64,000 nt of DNA from an uncultured Bacteroidota bacterium (GTDB taxonomy: Bacteria > Bacteroidota > Bacteroidia > B-17B0 > Aurantibacillaceae). Position 1 is the stretch's first letter. Each line of letters starts with the position of its first letter. Under the pieces are notes generated by a model that saw nothing but the letters and a program-made list of their open reading frames with translations, did not search any database and was not told where the DNA came from. The translations under genes and the position numbers were made by a program. Below are positions 35,835 to 44,641 of the stretch, piece after piece. The stretch lies in the NCBI GenBank assembly GCA_937873155.1, contig CALMVZ010000027.1:62001-126000 (forward strand), given 5' to 3'.

Positions 35835-37184
35835 ATGGAAAAGAACCTTAGCAATCAAAACCCAGAATCTGATTTAGTGGTTGGATTGGATATTGGAACA
35901 ACTAAAATTGCCGCTATCGTTGGTAAAAGAAACGAATTCGGTAAAGTTGAGATATTAGGGATCGGTAAAGCCGAATCACTCGGTGTGAACCGTGGAGTGG
36001 TTGTGAACATTGAACAAACTGTAGCTTCTATCAAAACTGCAGTTGCAATTGCGGCTGATAAAGCTAATGTAGATATCGGAGAAGTGATCGTTGGTATCGC
36101 AGGGCAACATATAAAAAGTGTTCAGCACCGTGGTATGATCACCCGTCAATCGTTGGATGATGAAGTTTCTCAAAAAGATGTTGATACTTTGATCGATAAC
36201 ATGCACCGTTTGGTAATGAGCCCGGGCGAAGAAATTATCCATGTGATCCCGCAAGAATATATCATCGACAGCGAGATCGGGATTAAGAATCCTATCGGGC
36301 ATGCCGGTATCCGTTTAGAAGGGAACTTCCATATCATCACAGGGCAAGTTTCTGCTGTAAAAAATATTTTCAAATGCGTTAACCGTGCTTCTTTAGAAAC
36401 TATCGATCTTCATTTAGAGCCATTGGCAAGTGCTGATGCAGTTCTAAGCGATGAAGAAAAAGAAGCAGGTGTTGTTTTAGTTGATATCGGAGGTGGTACA
36501 ACTGACGTGGCTATTTTCTATGATGGAATTATACGTCATACTGCAGTTATTCCTTTCGGTGGAAATATCATCACTGAAGATATTAAAGAAGGATGCAGCA
36601 TTATTAAAACACAAGCTGAACAATTAAAAGTTCGGTTCGGTTCTGCATTAGCCCAGGAAAACCAGGAGAATGAAATTATATCAATTCCGGGTTTACGTGG
36701 CCGTCCGCACAAAGAAATTTCGGTAAAATTCTTAGCGCAAATTATCCAGGCGCGTATGGAAGAGATCTTAGAATTCGTTCTCTTCGAAATTAAGAACTCA
36801 GGTTTCGAGCGTAAACTTTCTGCAGGTATTGTTGTTACAGGTGGTGGTTCTATGTTAAAGCACTTACCACAACTAGTAATGTTAACTACAGGAATGGATT
36901 GCCGTATCGGTACGCCTAATGAACATTTAGCTGCATGTGATGATGAGTTGAAAAATCCTTTATATGCAACAGGTATAGGTCTTGTGATGAAAGGTATCGA
37001 GAAATACGAGCGTGAAGCAAGAAAAACTGGCGCGAACTCTGTTAAAGTTGCAGTGGAAGCAAATGTTGAAACACCAGTAAAAGAAGATAAAAAAGTAACC
37101 GATCACTCCAGTAAAAAAGCAGGTAGTTTCTTCGATACTTTAATTACCCGAGCTAAAGACTGGATGAGCGATGATATAGAATAG
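35835..37184 (+). CDS. ftsA: Cell division protein FtsA
   Basis: 449 residues from ATG at 35835. An in-frame ATG at 35814 would overlap ftsQ by 16 nt and add seven residues. Actin-fold motifs: VVGLDIGTTKIAAIVG (phosphate 1), VLVDIGGGTTDVAIF (phosphate 2), VVTGGGSMLKHL (adenosine), and the SHS2/1C region IAGQHIKSVQHRG. The C-terminal amphipathic segment SFFDTLITRAKDWM is the membrane-targeting helix. It tethers FtsZ filaments to the membrane. Confidence 0.96.
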   Translation: MEKNLSNQNPESDLVVGLDIGTTKIAAIVGKRNEFGKVEILGIGKAESLGVNRGVVVNIEQTVASIKTAVAIAADKANVDIGEVIVGIAGQHIKSVQHRGMITRQSLDDEVSQKDVDTLIDNMHRLVMSPGEEIIHVIPQEYIIDSEIGIKNPIGHAGIRLEGNFHIITGQVSAVKNIFKCVNRASLETIDLHLEPLASADAVLSDEEKEAGVVLVDIGGGTTDVAIFYDGIIRHTAVIPFGGNIITEDIKEGCSIIKTQAEQLKVRFGSALAQENQENEIISIPGLRGRPHKEISVKFLAQIIQARMEEILEFVLFEIKNSGFERKLSAGIVVTGGGSMLKHLPQLVMLTTGMDCRIGTPNEHLAACDDELKNPLYATGIGLVMKGIEKYEREARKTGANSVKVAVEANVETPVKEDKKVTDHSSKKAGSFFDTLITRAKDWMSDDIE

Positions 37185-37256
37185 TTCGTAGTTGTTAGTT
37201 CGTAGTTCGGAGATAAACCGCAACACCACGAACTACGAACTCTGAACTACCAACTA
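37183..37256. repeat. Long imperfect hairpin of CGAACTAC units between ftsA and ftsZ
   Basis: The left arm 37183-37210 (TAGTTCGTAGTT units) is nearly complementary to the right arm 37228-37256 (ACGAACTACGAACT units), about 23 of 28 positions. It starts inside the ftsA stop codon and fills most of the 107-nt ftsA-ftsZ spacer. It may act as a transcript stability or attenuation structure, or be a simple mobile repeat. Confidence 0.6.
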
Positions 37257-37291
37257 AAAATAAAATTAATAACTAATAAATATACCAACAC

Positions 37292-38866
37292 ATGATGCAA
37301 TTTGAATTACCACAGGACGACAGTTCGATCATTAAAGTGATCGGCGTTGGCGGCGGCGGAAGCAATGCCGTAAACCATATGTACCGTTTAGGTATTAAAG
37401 GTGTAGATTTCATAGTATGTAACACTGATAAACAGGCTTTGGAAAAAAGCCCTGTTCCAAATAAAATTCAATTAGGTAATTCCTTAACAAAAGGATTAGG
37501 CGCAGGCTCTATTCCTGATGTCGGCCGTGAAGCCGCATTAGAATCAGTAGAAGATGTCCGTAAATATCTTGAGGACGGAACGCAGATGGTTTTCATCACT
37601 GCAGGTTTAGGCGGCGGAACCGGAACCGGTGCTGCTCCTGTGATAGCTTCGGTTGCGCGTGAATTGGGTATTTTAACTGTTGGTATAGTTACAATTCCGT
37701 TTGCATTCGAGGGAAAAAAACGCCGCTTACAAGCCGAAGCAGGTTTGGAAGAGATGAAAAAATACGTAGATACTTTATTAGTTATTGGTAATGATAAATT
37801 ACGCGAGATCTACGGCAACTTAAAAATGAGCGAAGCATTTGCTCATGCAGATGATGTATTAACGGGTGCTGCAAAAAGTATCGCTGAGATCATCAGTTTA
37901 CATATGCACGTTAACGTTGATTTCAACGATGTGAAAACTGTAATGAAAGATAGCGGTGTTGCAATTATGGGTTCTTCAGTTGCAAGCGGTGAGAACCGTT
38001 CTATAAAAGCAGTTGAAGAAGCCTTGAATTCTCCTTTATTAAATGATAATGATATCCGAGGTGCCCGTCACGTACTTTTAAATATCATGAGCGGAAGTGA
38101 TGATATCGATATGGATGAATTCGGTGAGATCACTGATTTTATCCAGGAAGCTGCAGGGGGTACTGCCGAATTAATTACCGGTTACGGAACGGACCCTTCA
38201 TTAGGAGACAGTGTTTCTGTAACAATCATCGCTACAGGATTCAAAACTTCACAAATGTCAGGTTACGAGCCGCCGATCATTAAAGAACGTAAACTGGTTA
38301 ATCTTGATCAGAAAGAAACCAAAGTTGAAGACACAAAACAAACGAATATCATTGACGAAATTAAGGCCAATGAGCCGTTTGTATTCGTGAAAGAAACTAA
38401 GGAAGAAAAAACTGAGACCCCGGTTGTGAATGTAATTCCTCCGGTAACTGAAGAAAAAGAAGAGATCACTTTCACTGTAAATACAACCGAAACTGTTTCT
38501 GAAATAAAAAATGACGAGATCGTTTCTGAAACTACAAATACAACTGAGTTCACGTTCCATACGATCTCTGAGAAAACGGAAGAAAATGTTGAGAACACGA
38601 ATGAAGAAGCAGTTTCACGTGAAGAGCAAATTAAATTAGCCCAGGAACGTATTCGCAAACTGAAAGAGATCACTCTTAAAATGAAGAGTCCTGATGGATT
38701 AGCAATGCTAGAGAAAGAAACAGCATTCTCGCGCAAGAACATTGCATTAGAGAACAAAACTCCGTCTACCGATTCGGAAGTATCGCGTTTCACTTTATCA
38801 GAAGGTGATGATAAGAAAATTGAGATCCGCCCGAATAACTCGTTCTTACACGACAATGTAGATTAA
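37292..38866 (+). CDS. ftsZ: Cell division GTPase FtsZ
   Basis: 524 residues. The tubulin signature GGGTGTGAAPV lies at residues 107-117 and the N-terminal GVGGGGSNAVNHM nucleotide loop is present. The C-terminal synergy loop contains NFNDVKTVMKDSGVAIMGS-type sequence. Beyond residue 330 comes a long Glu/Thr/Lys-rich linker (about 150 residues) ending in NNSFLHDNVD, the tail typical of the phylum instead of the proteobacterial DIPAFLR peptide. It polymerises into the Z-ring. Confidence 0.97.
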   Translation: MMQFELPQDDSSIIKVIGVGGGGSNAVNHMYRLGIKGVDFIVCNTDKQALEKSPVPNKIQLGNSLTKGLGAGSIPDVGREAALESVEDVRKYLEDGTQMVFITAGLGGGTGTGAAPVIASVARELGILTVGIVTIPFAFEGKKRRLQAEAGLEEMKKYVDTLLVIGNDKLREIYGNLKMSEAFAHADDVLTGAAKSIAEIISLHMHVNVDFNDVKTVMKDSGVAIMGSSVASGENRSIKAVEEALNSPLLNDNDIRGARHVLLNIMSGSDDIDMDEFGEITDFIQEAAGGTAELITGYGTDPSLGDSVSVTIIATGFKTSQMSGYEPPIIKERKLVNLDQKETKVEDTKQTNIIDEIKANEPFVFVKETKEEKTETPVVNVIPPVTEEKEEITFTVNTTETVSEIKNDEIVSETTNTTEFTFHTISEKTEENVENTNEEAVSREEQIKLAQERIRKLKEITLKMKSPDGLAMLEKETAFSRKNIALENKTPSTDSEVSRFTLSEGDDKKIEIRPNNSFLHDNVD

Positions 38867-38885
38867 TTAATGATTAATATTAATT

Positions 38886-38916
38886 AAGCCCCTTCTGAAA
38901 AGCCGGGGCTTTTTTG
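38886..38916 (+). terminator. Terminator closing the dcw cluster
   Basis: AAGCCCC (38886-38892) pairs with GGGGCTT (38905-38911), followed by TTTTT. It lies 20 nt after the ftsZ stop. Confidence 0.8.
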
Positions 38917-39029
38917 TTTATACAAAATTTCTCCCCCTTTTTTCAAGGGAGAATACCCGCTTTTGAGTAAGAGAGGGAGTCTTACGTGATATCCGATTTT
39001 TACCGTAAATTAGCTTAAAATTTAAAAAT

Positions 39030-39473
39030 ATGAGTTTCGAAGAAAAGATCAATGGTGATATAAAAACTGCCATGCTGGCTAAGGATAGTAAAAAGCTTGA
39101 AGTTTTAAGAGCGATCAAAAACGTGGTGATCATTTTAAAAACTTCACCGGAAGGTATTTCTGATGATGGCATTATGAAATCGATCGCAAAAGAAGTAAAA
39201 AAACGTAAAGAGGCAGCCGATATATTCAAACAACAGAACCGTGCTGATCTGGCTGATGTGGAACTATACCAAGCCGGTGTAATGGAAGAATATTTACCTA
39301 AACAAATGGGAGAAGGGGAGATCAAAGCTGAACTTGAAAAAATAATCGCGCAGGTTGGCGCTACTTCTGCTGCTGATCTGGGCAAAGTAATGGGTGCTGC
39401 TTCAAAAGCATTTGCAGGAAAAGCTGATAACAAGATCGTATCACAATTAGTAAAAGAACTTTTAACTAAATAA
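39030..39473 (+). CDS. GatB/YqeY domain protein
   Basis: 147 residues, the usual size. SFEEKINGDIKTAMLAKDSK, LRAIKNVV, KRKEAADIFKQQNRADLA and EYLPKQMGEGEIKAEL match the YqeY family, which resembles the tail domain of the GatB subunit of tRNA amidotransferase. Its function in isolation is not established. Common just after ftsZ in Bacteroidota. Confidence 0.9.
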   Translation: MSFEEKINGDIKTAMLAKDSKKLEVLRAIKNVVIILKTSPEGISDDGIMKSIAKEVKKRKEAADIFKQQNRADLADVELYQAGVMEEYLPKQMGEGEIKAELEKIIAQVGATSAADLGKVMGAASKAFAGKADNKIVSQLVKELLTK

Positions 39474-39480
39474 TTCCCTA

Positions 39481-40053
39481 TTGAGGTACTTCTTCATAAT
39501 CTGTTTTCTTGCAACTGCACTTTTAAAAGCGCAGGTAAAAGAAGATGATGTTTATGTTTTGGAAAAACCGCGTGATTACAGTAAAGACCCTGCATTGAAT
39601 GCAAATTTCATCGAGATCCTGGGCAATAGTGGTTTTTTATTTTCACTGAATTGGGACAGGATCTTTCTTTATAAACCTGATCTTAAAATTTCAGGAAGGA
39701 TAGGCGCTGCTGTCTGGCCAAGCGGGCCGAACCTTGAACAATCTTATTGTATTGAGAATAATTATATTTTTTTTGATGGAGATCATCATTTGGAAATTGG
39801 TCCGGGATTAACACTGTGGCGGAAATATAATCCTGTTTGTACTCAGGATACGTTACCGGATCCTCAATATAAATGGGAGAATGTTTGGTTCGGGATGTTT
39901 CGTTTAGGTTACCGTTACCAGAAGAATGAAGAAGGCTTTTTTTTCAAAGCTGGTTTCACGCCTTTTCCATACCGTAAATATGATTGTGCCAGCGAATGGT
40001 TTCCTGAAAGATGGAATTATTTATTCGGCATCGCGATCGGCATTACTTATTGA
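39481..40053 (+). CDS. Secreted or outer-membrane beta-barrel-like protein, unknown function
   Basis: 190 residues, TTG start 7 nt after the preceding stop. The signal peptide MRYFFIICFLATALLKAQ shows the start is right. The mature part has alternating hydrophobic strands (LFSLNWDRIFLYK, DHHLEIGPGLTLWRKYN, FGMFRLGYRYQKN) and ends in the aromatic LFGIAIGITY, a pattern of small outer-membrane barrels. Four Cys. No named family recognised. Confidence 0.65.
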   Translation: MRYFFIICFLATALLKAQVKEDDVYVLEKPRDYSKDPALNANFIEILGNSGFLFSLNWDRIFLYKPDLKISGRIGAAVWPSGPNLEQSYCIENNYIFFDGDHHLEIGPGLTLWRKYNPVCTQDTLPDPQYKWENVWFGMFRLGYRYQKNEEGFFFKAGFTPFPYRKYDCASEWFPERWNYLFGIAIGITY

Positions 40054-40062
40054 CAGGAGATC

Positions 40063-40527
40063 TCATGAAAGAAGTTTTTGCCTTAACATAAACTCCAATT
40101 GTTCATTAGCCTGAATTAATTTCTGCAACAATTCTTTGTTATCTTTTCTCAGATTATAAACTTCCATTGCATTGTCGATGGTCATTTTTAACTCAAGATC
40201 ATTAAACGGTTTGGTAATATATCTGAACACCTGGCCTTTATTTATAGAATCTATTACCACTTCAATATCAGAATATCCCGTCAGCAAGATCCGTATCGGA
40301 TCAGGAAATTCTTTGATTACATCCTGCAGGAATTCAACACCCGTTTTCCCCGGCATCCGCTGATCCGTGATCACCACCTGGATATTATTTTCTCTTAAGA
40401 TCTTAAGCGCGTCATTTGCATTCTCAGAGGTAAATATTTTATAATCCCTTCTGAAATTAGCTTTGAACGTAACTAAATTATTTACTTCGTCATCAACGTA
40501 TAAGATTGATATTTCTTCACTTTCCAT
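40063..40527 (-). CDS. Response regulator, stand-alone receiver with C-terminal coiled coil
   Basis: 154 residues. The receiver domain spans 1-120 with acidic pocket YVDDE, phospho-acceptor Asp55 in VVITDQRMPG, a Thr in LLTGYSD and Lys in ITKPF. A 30-residue coiled-coil tail follows (DNKELLQKLIQANEQLEFML). It is closely similar to the receiver at the N-terminus of the hybrid protein encoded at 44642 (shared NNL-FKAN, TDQRMP, INKGQ). It is encoded divergently from the E1-like operon and may be its phosphoryl carrier or sink. Confidence 0.85.
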   Translation of the reverse strand: MESEEISILYVDDEVNNLVTFKANFRRDYKIFTSENANDALKILRENNIQVVITDQRMPGKTGVEFLQDVIKEFPDPIRILLTGYSDIEVVIDSINKGQVFRYITKPFNDLELKMTIDNAMEVYNLRKDNKELLQKLIQANEQLEFMLRQKLLS

Positions 40528-40662
40528 GAAAATAATTAAGCTTAAGAATAAAATAGAATAGAAAATGGGGGCGATCTATTCACAACAACTAGGCGAAATT
40601 ACTCAAAATTTTCATTAATTTATTCTAAATTGCAGCTTAAACCTGTAAACTAGCGTTACAAC

Positions 40663-41775
40663 ATGCAATTTGCTATTCATAAACATATTGCAGAGACTAA
40701 GCTCAATTCAAACGAATACAGTCCTGTATTCTACCGATTAACTAATTCAACTGACGAAGCAGCCTTTTTGAATTTGTTGAACACTAATAGACAGCTTCAG
40801 GTGTACGATGAAATTCATGGACAATTGGAAGAATTAGTGAAGGCCCTGAATCCGCAAACTGTTTTTACAAGTGAAAATTTGTCGAAAAAAGCAGTTGAGC
40901 ATTTGGGAAATACGCCCAAAGAAAAATATGGGGTTTGGGTGTATTACAAATGGTCGAACAAATTAGTTCATATCCTCGATGAAAAAGAATTTGTTACAGT
41001 AAGGACCAATCGCAATCAGAATAAAATAACCGAAAAAGAGAAACAATTGCTTTCCAAAAAAAAGATCGGTGTTATCGGACTTTCTGTTGGACAATCTGTG
41101 GCTTTAACGATGGCGATGGAACGTATTTGCGGCGAGTTACGCATTGCGGATTTTGATATTCTTGAACTTAGTAATTTGAACAGGATAAGAAGCGGTGTTC
41201 AGAATTTGGGAATTAGAAAAGCAGTGGCTGTTGCAAGAGAAATTGCAGAGATAGATCCGTTCTTAAAAGTAACTTGTTTTCCTGAAGGAATTTCAGAAGA
41301 GAATATAAACGATTTCATTCATGCGAACGGGAAACTGGATGTACTGGTTGACGAATGCGACGGTCTGTATATAAAAATATTGTGCCGCCAAAAAGCGAAA
41401 GAATATAAAATTCCGGTTATAATGGATACTTCTGACAGGGGAATGATCGATATAGAACGTTTTGATCTCGAACCTAACCGTCCGATACTTCACGGTTTGA
41501 TCGATCATTTAGATATTGAAAAAATAAAAGAAGCAAAAACGAACCAGGAAAAGCTTCCATTCGTAGCTGCAATAATTGGCCTGGATACAATTTCTCAACG
41601 CTTGAAGGATTCGTTAGCCGAGGTTGGAAAATCAATTGTAACATGGCCGCAATTAGCATCATCGGTTACATTAGGCGGTGCGGTTATTTGTGATATAAGC
41701 CGTAAGATACTTTTGGATCAGCTTTCTGTTTCGGGAAGATTTTTTGTTAACGTGGATGAAATAATTAAAGAGTAA
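40663..41775 (+). CDS. E1-like (ThiF/MoeB-type) adenylating enzyme, Rv1355c-like
   Basis: 370 residues. An N-terminal region of about 125 residues containing YGVWVYYKWSNKLVHILDE precedes an E1-like Rossmann domain: GVIGLSVGQSVALTMA, ADFDILELSNLNRIRSG (substrate Asp and Arg finger), LGIRKAVAVA (Lys) and VDECDGLYIKI (Asp). No CxxC zinc pairs are seen. E1-like enzymes adenylate a carboxyl terminus or small acid. The Rv1355c branch in mycobacteria often carries a nitroreductase-like half, absent here. First gene of an operon with a GNAT-like enzyme and sensor kinases; the next ATG directly follows its stop. Confidence 0.82.
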   Translation: MQFAIHKHIAETKLNSNEYSPVFYRLTNSTDEAAFLNLLNTNRQLQVYDEIHGQLEELVKALNPQTVFTSENLSKKAVEHLGNTPKEKYGVWVYYKWSNKLVHILDEKEFVTVRTNRNQNKITEKEKQLLSKKKIGVIGLSVGQSVALTMAMERICGELRIADFDILELSNLNRIRSGVQNLGIRKAVAVAREIAEIDPFLKVTCFPEGISEENINDFIHANGKLDVLVDECDGLYIKILCRQKAKEYKIPVIMDTSDRGMIDIERFDLEPNRPILHGLIDHLDIEKIKEAKTNQEKLPFVAAIIGLDTISQRLKDSLAEVGKSIVTWPQLASSVTLGGAVICDISRKILLDQLSVSGRFFVNVDEIIKE

Positions 41776-42516
41776 ATGGAACTAAAGATCAGGATATACA
41801 AAGCAACGGATAATCCGGAAGCATGTGAGCGCTTTGCGAGAGGGCATGAAAATGTATTGTTAGATTACGGAATAAAAAAAGTGACGTCCTCCGGCACAAG
41901 CTGGTTCAATGATCCGGATGTTTTTATTGTGATGGTGGAATCTGTGTCAGGAAAAGAATTATATGGCGGTGCGCGATTGCATATCAAGAATAAAGAGCAC
42001 CTTTTACCAATAGAAAATGCCATTTCCAAAATGGATAAAAGGATCCATGATCTGATCAATCCTGAATTAGCGTTTAAAACAGGAGAGCTGTGCGGATTAT
42101 GGAATACAAAAAATATTTCCGGTAACGGGCTTAGCGCCATGTTGGTGAGAACCGGTGTAGCAAAAGCAGGGATCTTCATCGCTGAAAAATATAATTTAAG
42201 ATCACTATATACATTAAGCGCACCATGGACAATAGGAATGGTAAAGAAAATAGGATTTGTGGTCGAGGAATCCGTAGGGAATAAAGGAGAATTCGCTTAT
42301 CCAAAGCCCGACCTGATTGCAACTGTTTTAGTGTTAAATGATATTCTTACGCTGAAAAATGCAATTCAGGAGGAAAAAGAAGATATCTTTAATCTGAGGG
42401 AAAATCCTGTTCAAAAGCGAGTAGAGAATGGACCTAAAGGAAGAATAGAAGTTGAGTATGATCTTGTAATTAAAAACAGTTTAATGGATGTAAAACCTGA
42501 ATTGGTTCATGCTTAA
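41776..42516 (+). CDS. GNAT/autoinducer-synthase-like acyltransferase
   Basis: 246 residues, starting directly after the E1-like gene. The core (YGGARLHIKNKEHLLPIENA, ELCGLWNTKNISGNGLSAMLVRTGVA, YTLSAPWTIGMVKKIGFVV) has the strand-helix order of the GNAT fold, with an aromatic and acidic N-terminal half as seen in acyl-homoserine-lactone-synthase-like and FeeM-like relatives. No canonical acetyl-CoA loop (Q/RxxGxG/A) is evident, so substrate and even activity are uncertain. Its stop overlaps the kinase start by 8 nt. Confidence 0.6.
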   Translation: MELKIRIYKATDNPEACERFARGHENVLLDYGIKKVTSSGTSWFNDPDVFIVMVESVSGKELYGGARLHIKNKEHLLPIENAISKMDKRIHDLINPELAFKTGELCGLWNTKNISGNGLSAMLVRTGVAKAGIFIAEKYNLRSLYTLSAPWTIGMVKKIGFVVEESVGNKGEFAYPKPDLIATVLVLNDILTLKNAIQEEKEDIFNLRENPVQKRVENGPKGRIEVEYDLVIKNSLMDVKPELVHA

Positions 42517-44641
42517 GAAAGGAATAAATGGTAAAATCATTTTGCTATTTGTATTACTCTTTGTAATGAGTAATGCGAGTGCAGATAGTTTATTTGTTTT
42601 TAAGAATGAAAAAAGCGTCGGGCAGATCTCAGGCCTTTATTATTATAAGGATGCAGATTCCAAATTGTCAGTTGAAGAAGTCCAGGAGAAGGATTCATTT
42701 ATTTTAAACCTACAACCTGTTACCAATTTGGGAATTATCAATTCTGCAGTTTGGATCAAAGTAAAGGTGAGAAATGAATCTTCGCAAAGTAATTTAGTGT
42801 TAGGCATTTCATATCCTATCCTTGATGAAGTGGAATTGTATGAGATAAATGAGAGCGGTGTAAGGTCTCTTGGCAAACAAGGCGACCAATTTCCGTATTC
42901 GCAACGAATTTATGACCACCAGCATTTTTTATTTGACATCTCAATTCCCGCTAACGAAACCAGATCATACATTCTCAGAGTTAAAACCTGGGAACAAATG
43001 GTACTCCCGATTTTTGTAGGAACTCCGAAAGTAGTTATGGAATCAAATTTAACCCAGGACCTGATCTTCGGTATATTTTTCGGAATCATGCTGAGCCTGG
43101 TCTTATACAATCTCTTCATTTATTTCACGGTACGGGATTCAAGCTATTTATTTTATGTCACCTACATTTTTCTTATATCATTAACCCAGGCTTGTTTGAA
43201 CGGTTATACTTTGAGGTTCCTGTTCCCTGACCATCCTGCTTTAGCCAACTCCTCTCTTATATTGATCAATTCATGTGCAGGTTTAGCATCAATACGTTTT
43301 ATCCAGTTGTTCATGGACACGAAAAAATTCGTTCCGACTCTGAATAAATTCTATTATGTGATCGGGGCCATTTACCTGGGCGGGATCATTTTCATTCTTG
43401 CAGGTGCAAAACAAGTGAGTTATAATTTAATGGATCTTGGTGGATTCCTGATTTCGTTCTATACTTTATTCATCGCTATTAAAATTTCTCTGAAAGGAAG
43501 TAAACCCGCAAAATTATTCTTATTAGCTTGGTCGGTATTCTTAATTGGCGTGATACTTTTTGTTTTGAAAAATGTAGGTGTCCTTCCTGCTAATTCTTAC
43601 ACGAATCATTTATTGACTTTCGGTGTTGCAACGGAAGGTATATTACTATCGATCGCATTGGCAACCCGGATCAATGATTATAAAAAGGACAAGGAAGCGT
43701 CGCAGTTAGAAGCCTATCAATTGCTGGAAGAGAAGAAACAGATCGTTCTCAACCAGAACATAATACTGGAAGAGAAAGTAAAAGAAAGAACCTTAGAATT
43801 GAATGAAGCGGTGATCCATCTTAAAGAAACCCAGTCTCAGTTAGTGGACGCGGAAAAAATGGCGTCACTGGGCCAGTTGACCGCCGGTATTTCTCATGAG
43901 ATCAATAATCCGATCAACTTTGTGGTGTCTAATATCAAACCACTAAAGCGTGATATCCAGGAGATCATCAGTATTTTAAATAAATACGGCGAGATCTCTG
44001 ATCCGGCTCAGTTAAAAGAGAAACTGGAGGAAATAAATTCTTTAAAGAAAAAACTGGATTCAGATTACCTGATCGAGGAGATCAATTTACTATTGAAAGG
44101 AATTGATGAAGGCGCTAACCGGACCTCTGAGATAGTAAAAGGTTTAAAGAATTTCGCACGAACGGATGAAGCTGACCTGAAAAAAACAAATATTCACGAA
44201 AGCATCGAAGCAACATTAACCCTTTTAAATAACAGCCTTTCTGAAAATAAGATCAGGGTCGAAAAGAATTTCGGCTCTATTCCGCAAGTGGAATGCTATC
44301 CGGGCAAGATCAACCAGGTGATCATGAATTTGCTCAGCAACGCTATAGATGCCTTAAGGCCGGTAAGTAACCCGTCAAAAGTGATTTCAATAGAAACTCA
44401 ATTGAGTGGGAATGATGTAATAATCCATATTTCAGATAATGGGGTTGGTATCCCAAAAGAAATAATCTCTAAAATATTCGACCCCTTTTATACGACTAAA
44501 GACGTAGGCGAGGGCACGGGCCTGGGCCTCTCTATTGTTTACGGCATCATAAAAAGTCATAATGGGAAAATTGATGTAAGGTCGGAAGTAAATAAAAACA
44601 CTACTTTTGCGATAACCTTACCTGTACAACACCAAAATTAA
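42509..44641 (+). CDS. 7TMR-DISM sensor histidine kinase
   Basis: 710 residues. The signal peptide ends near residue 25. A 7TMR-DISM extracellular beta domain (about 30-165) precedes seven membrane helices (about 183-390), a coiled coil (400-450), a HisKA domain with His463 in LTAGISHEINNP, and an ATPase domain with N611 (NLLSNAIDAL), DNGVGIP and GTGLGLSIVYG. 7TMR-DISM receptors are thought to bind extracellular carbohydrate-like or small ligands. Cotranscribed with the E1-like and GNAT-like genes upstream; the hybrid kinase follows at once. Confidence 0.93.
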   Translation: MLKKGINGKIILLFVLLFVMSNASADSLFVFKNEKSVGQISGLYYYKDADSKLSVEEVQEKDSFILNLQPVTNLGIINSAVWIKVKVRNESSQSNLVLGISYPILDEVELYEINESGVRSLGKQGDQFPYSQRIYDHQHFLFDISIPANETRSYILRVKTWEQMVLPIFVGTPKVVMESNLTQDLIFGIFFGIMLSLVLYNLFIYFTVRDSSYLFYVTYIFLISLTQACLNGYTLRFLFPDHPALANSSLILINSCAGLASIRFIQLFMDTKKFVPTLNKFYYVIGAIYLGGIIFILAGAKQVSYNLMDLGGFLISFYTLFIAIKISLKGSKPAKLFLLAWSVFLIGVILFVLKNVGVLPANSYTNHLLTFGVATEGILLSIALATRINDYKKDKEASQLEAYQLLEEKKQIVLNQNIILEEKVKERTLELNEAVIHLKETQSQLVDAEKMASLGQLTAGISHEINNPINFVVSNIKPLKRDIQEIISILNKYGEISDPAQLKEKLEEINSLKKKLDSDYLIEEINLLLKGIDEGANRTSEIVKGLKNFARTDEADLKKTNIHESIEATLTLLNNSLSENKIRVEKNFGSIPQVECYPGKINQVIMNLLSNAIDALRPVSNPSKVISIETQLSGNDVIIHISDNGVGIPKEIISKIFDPFYTTKDVGEGTGLGLSIVYGIIKSHNGKIDVRSEVNKNTTFAITLPVQHQN

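Noticed and set aside
38308-38856. 182-codon open frame antisense to the ftsZ tail
   Set aside because: Ser/Phe/Val-rich product is the complement of the Glu/Thr/Lys-rich linker of FtsZ; no independent support.
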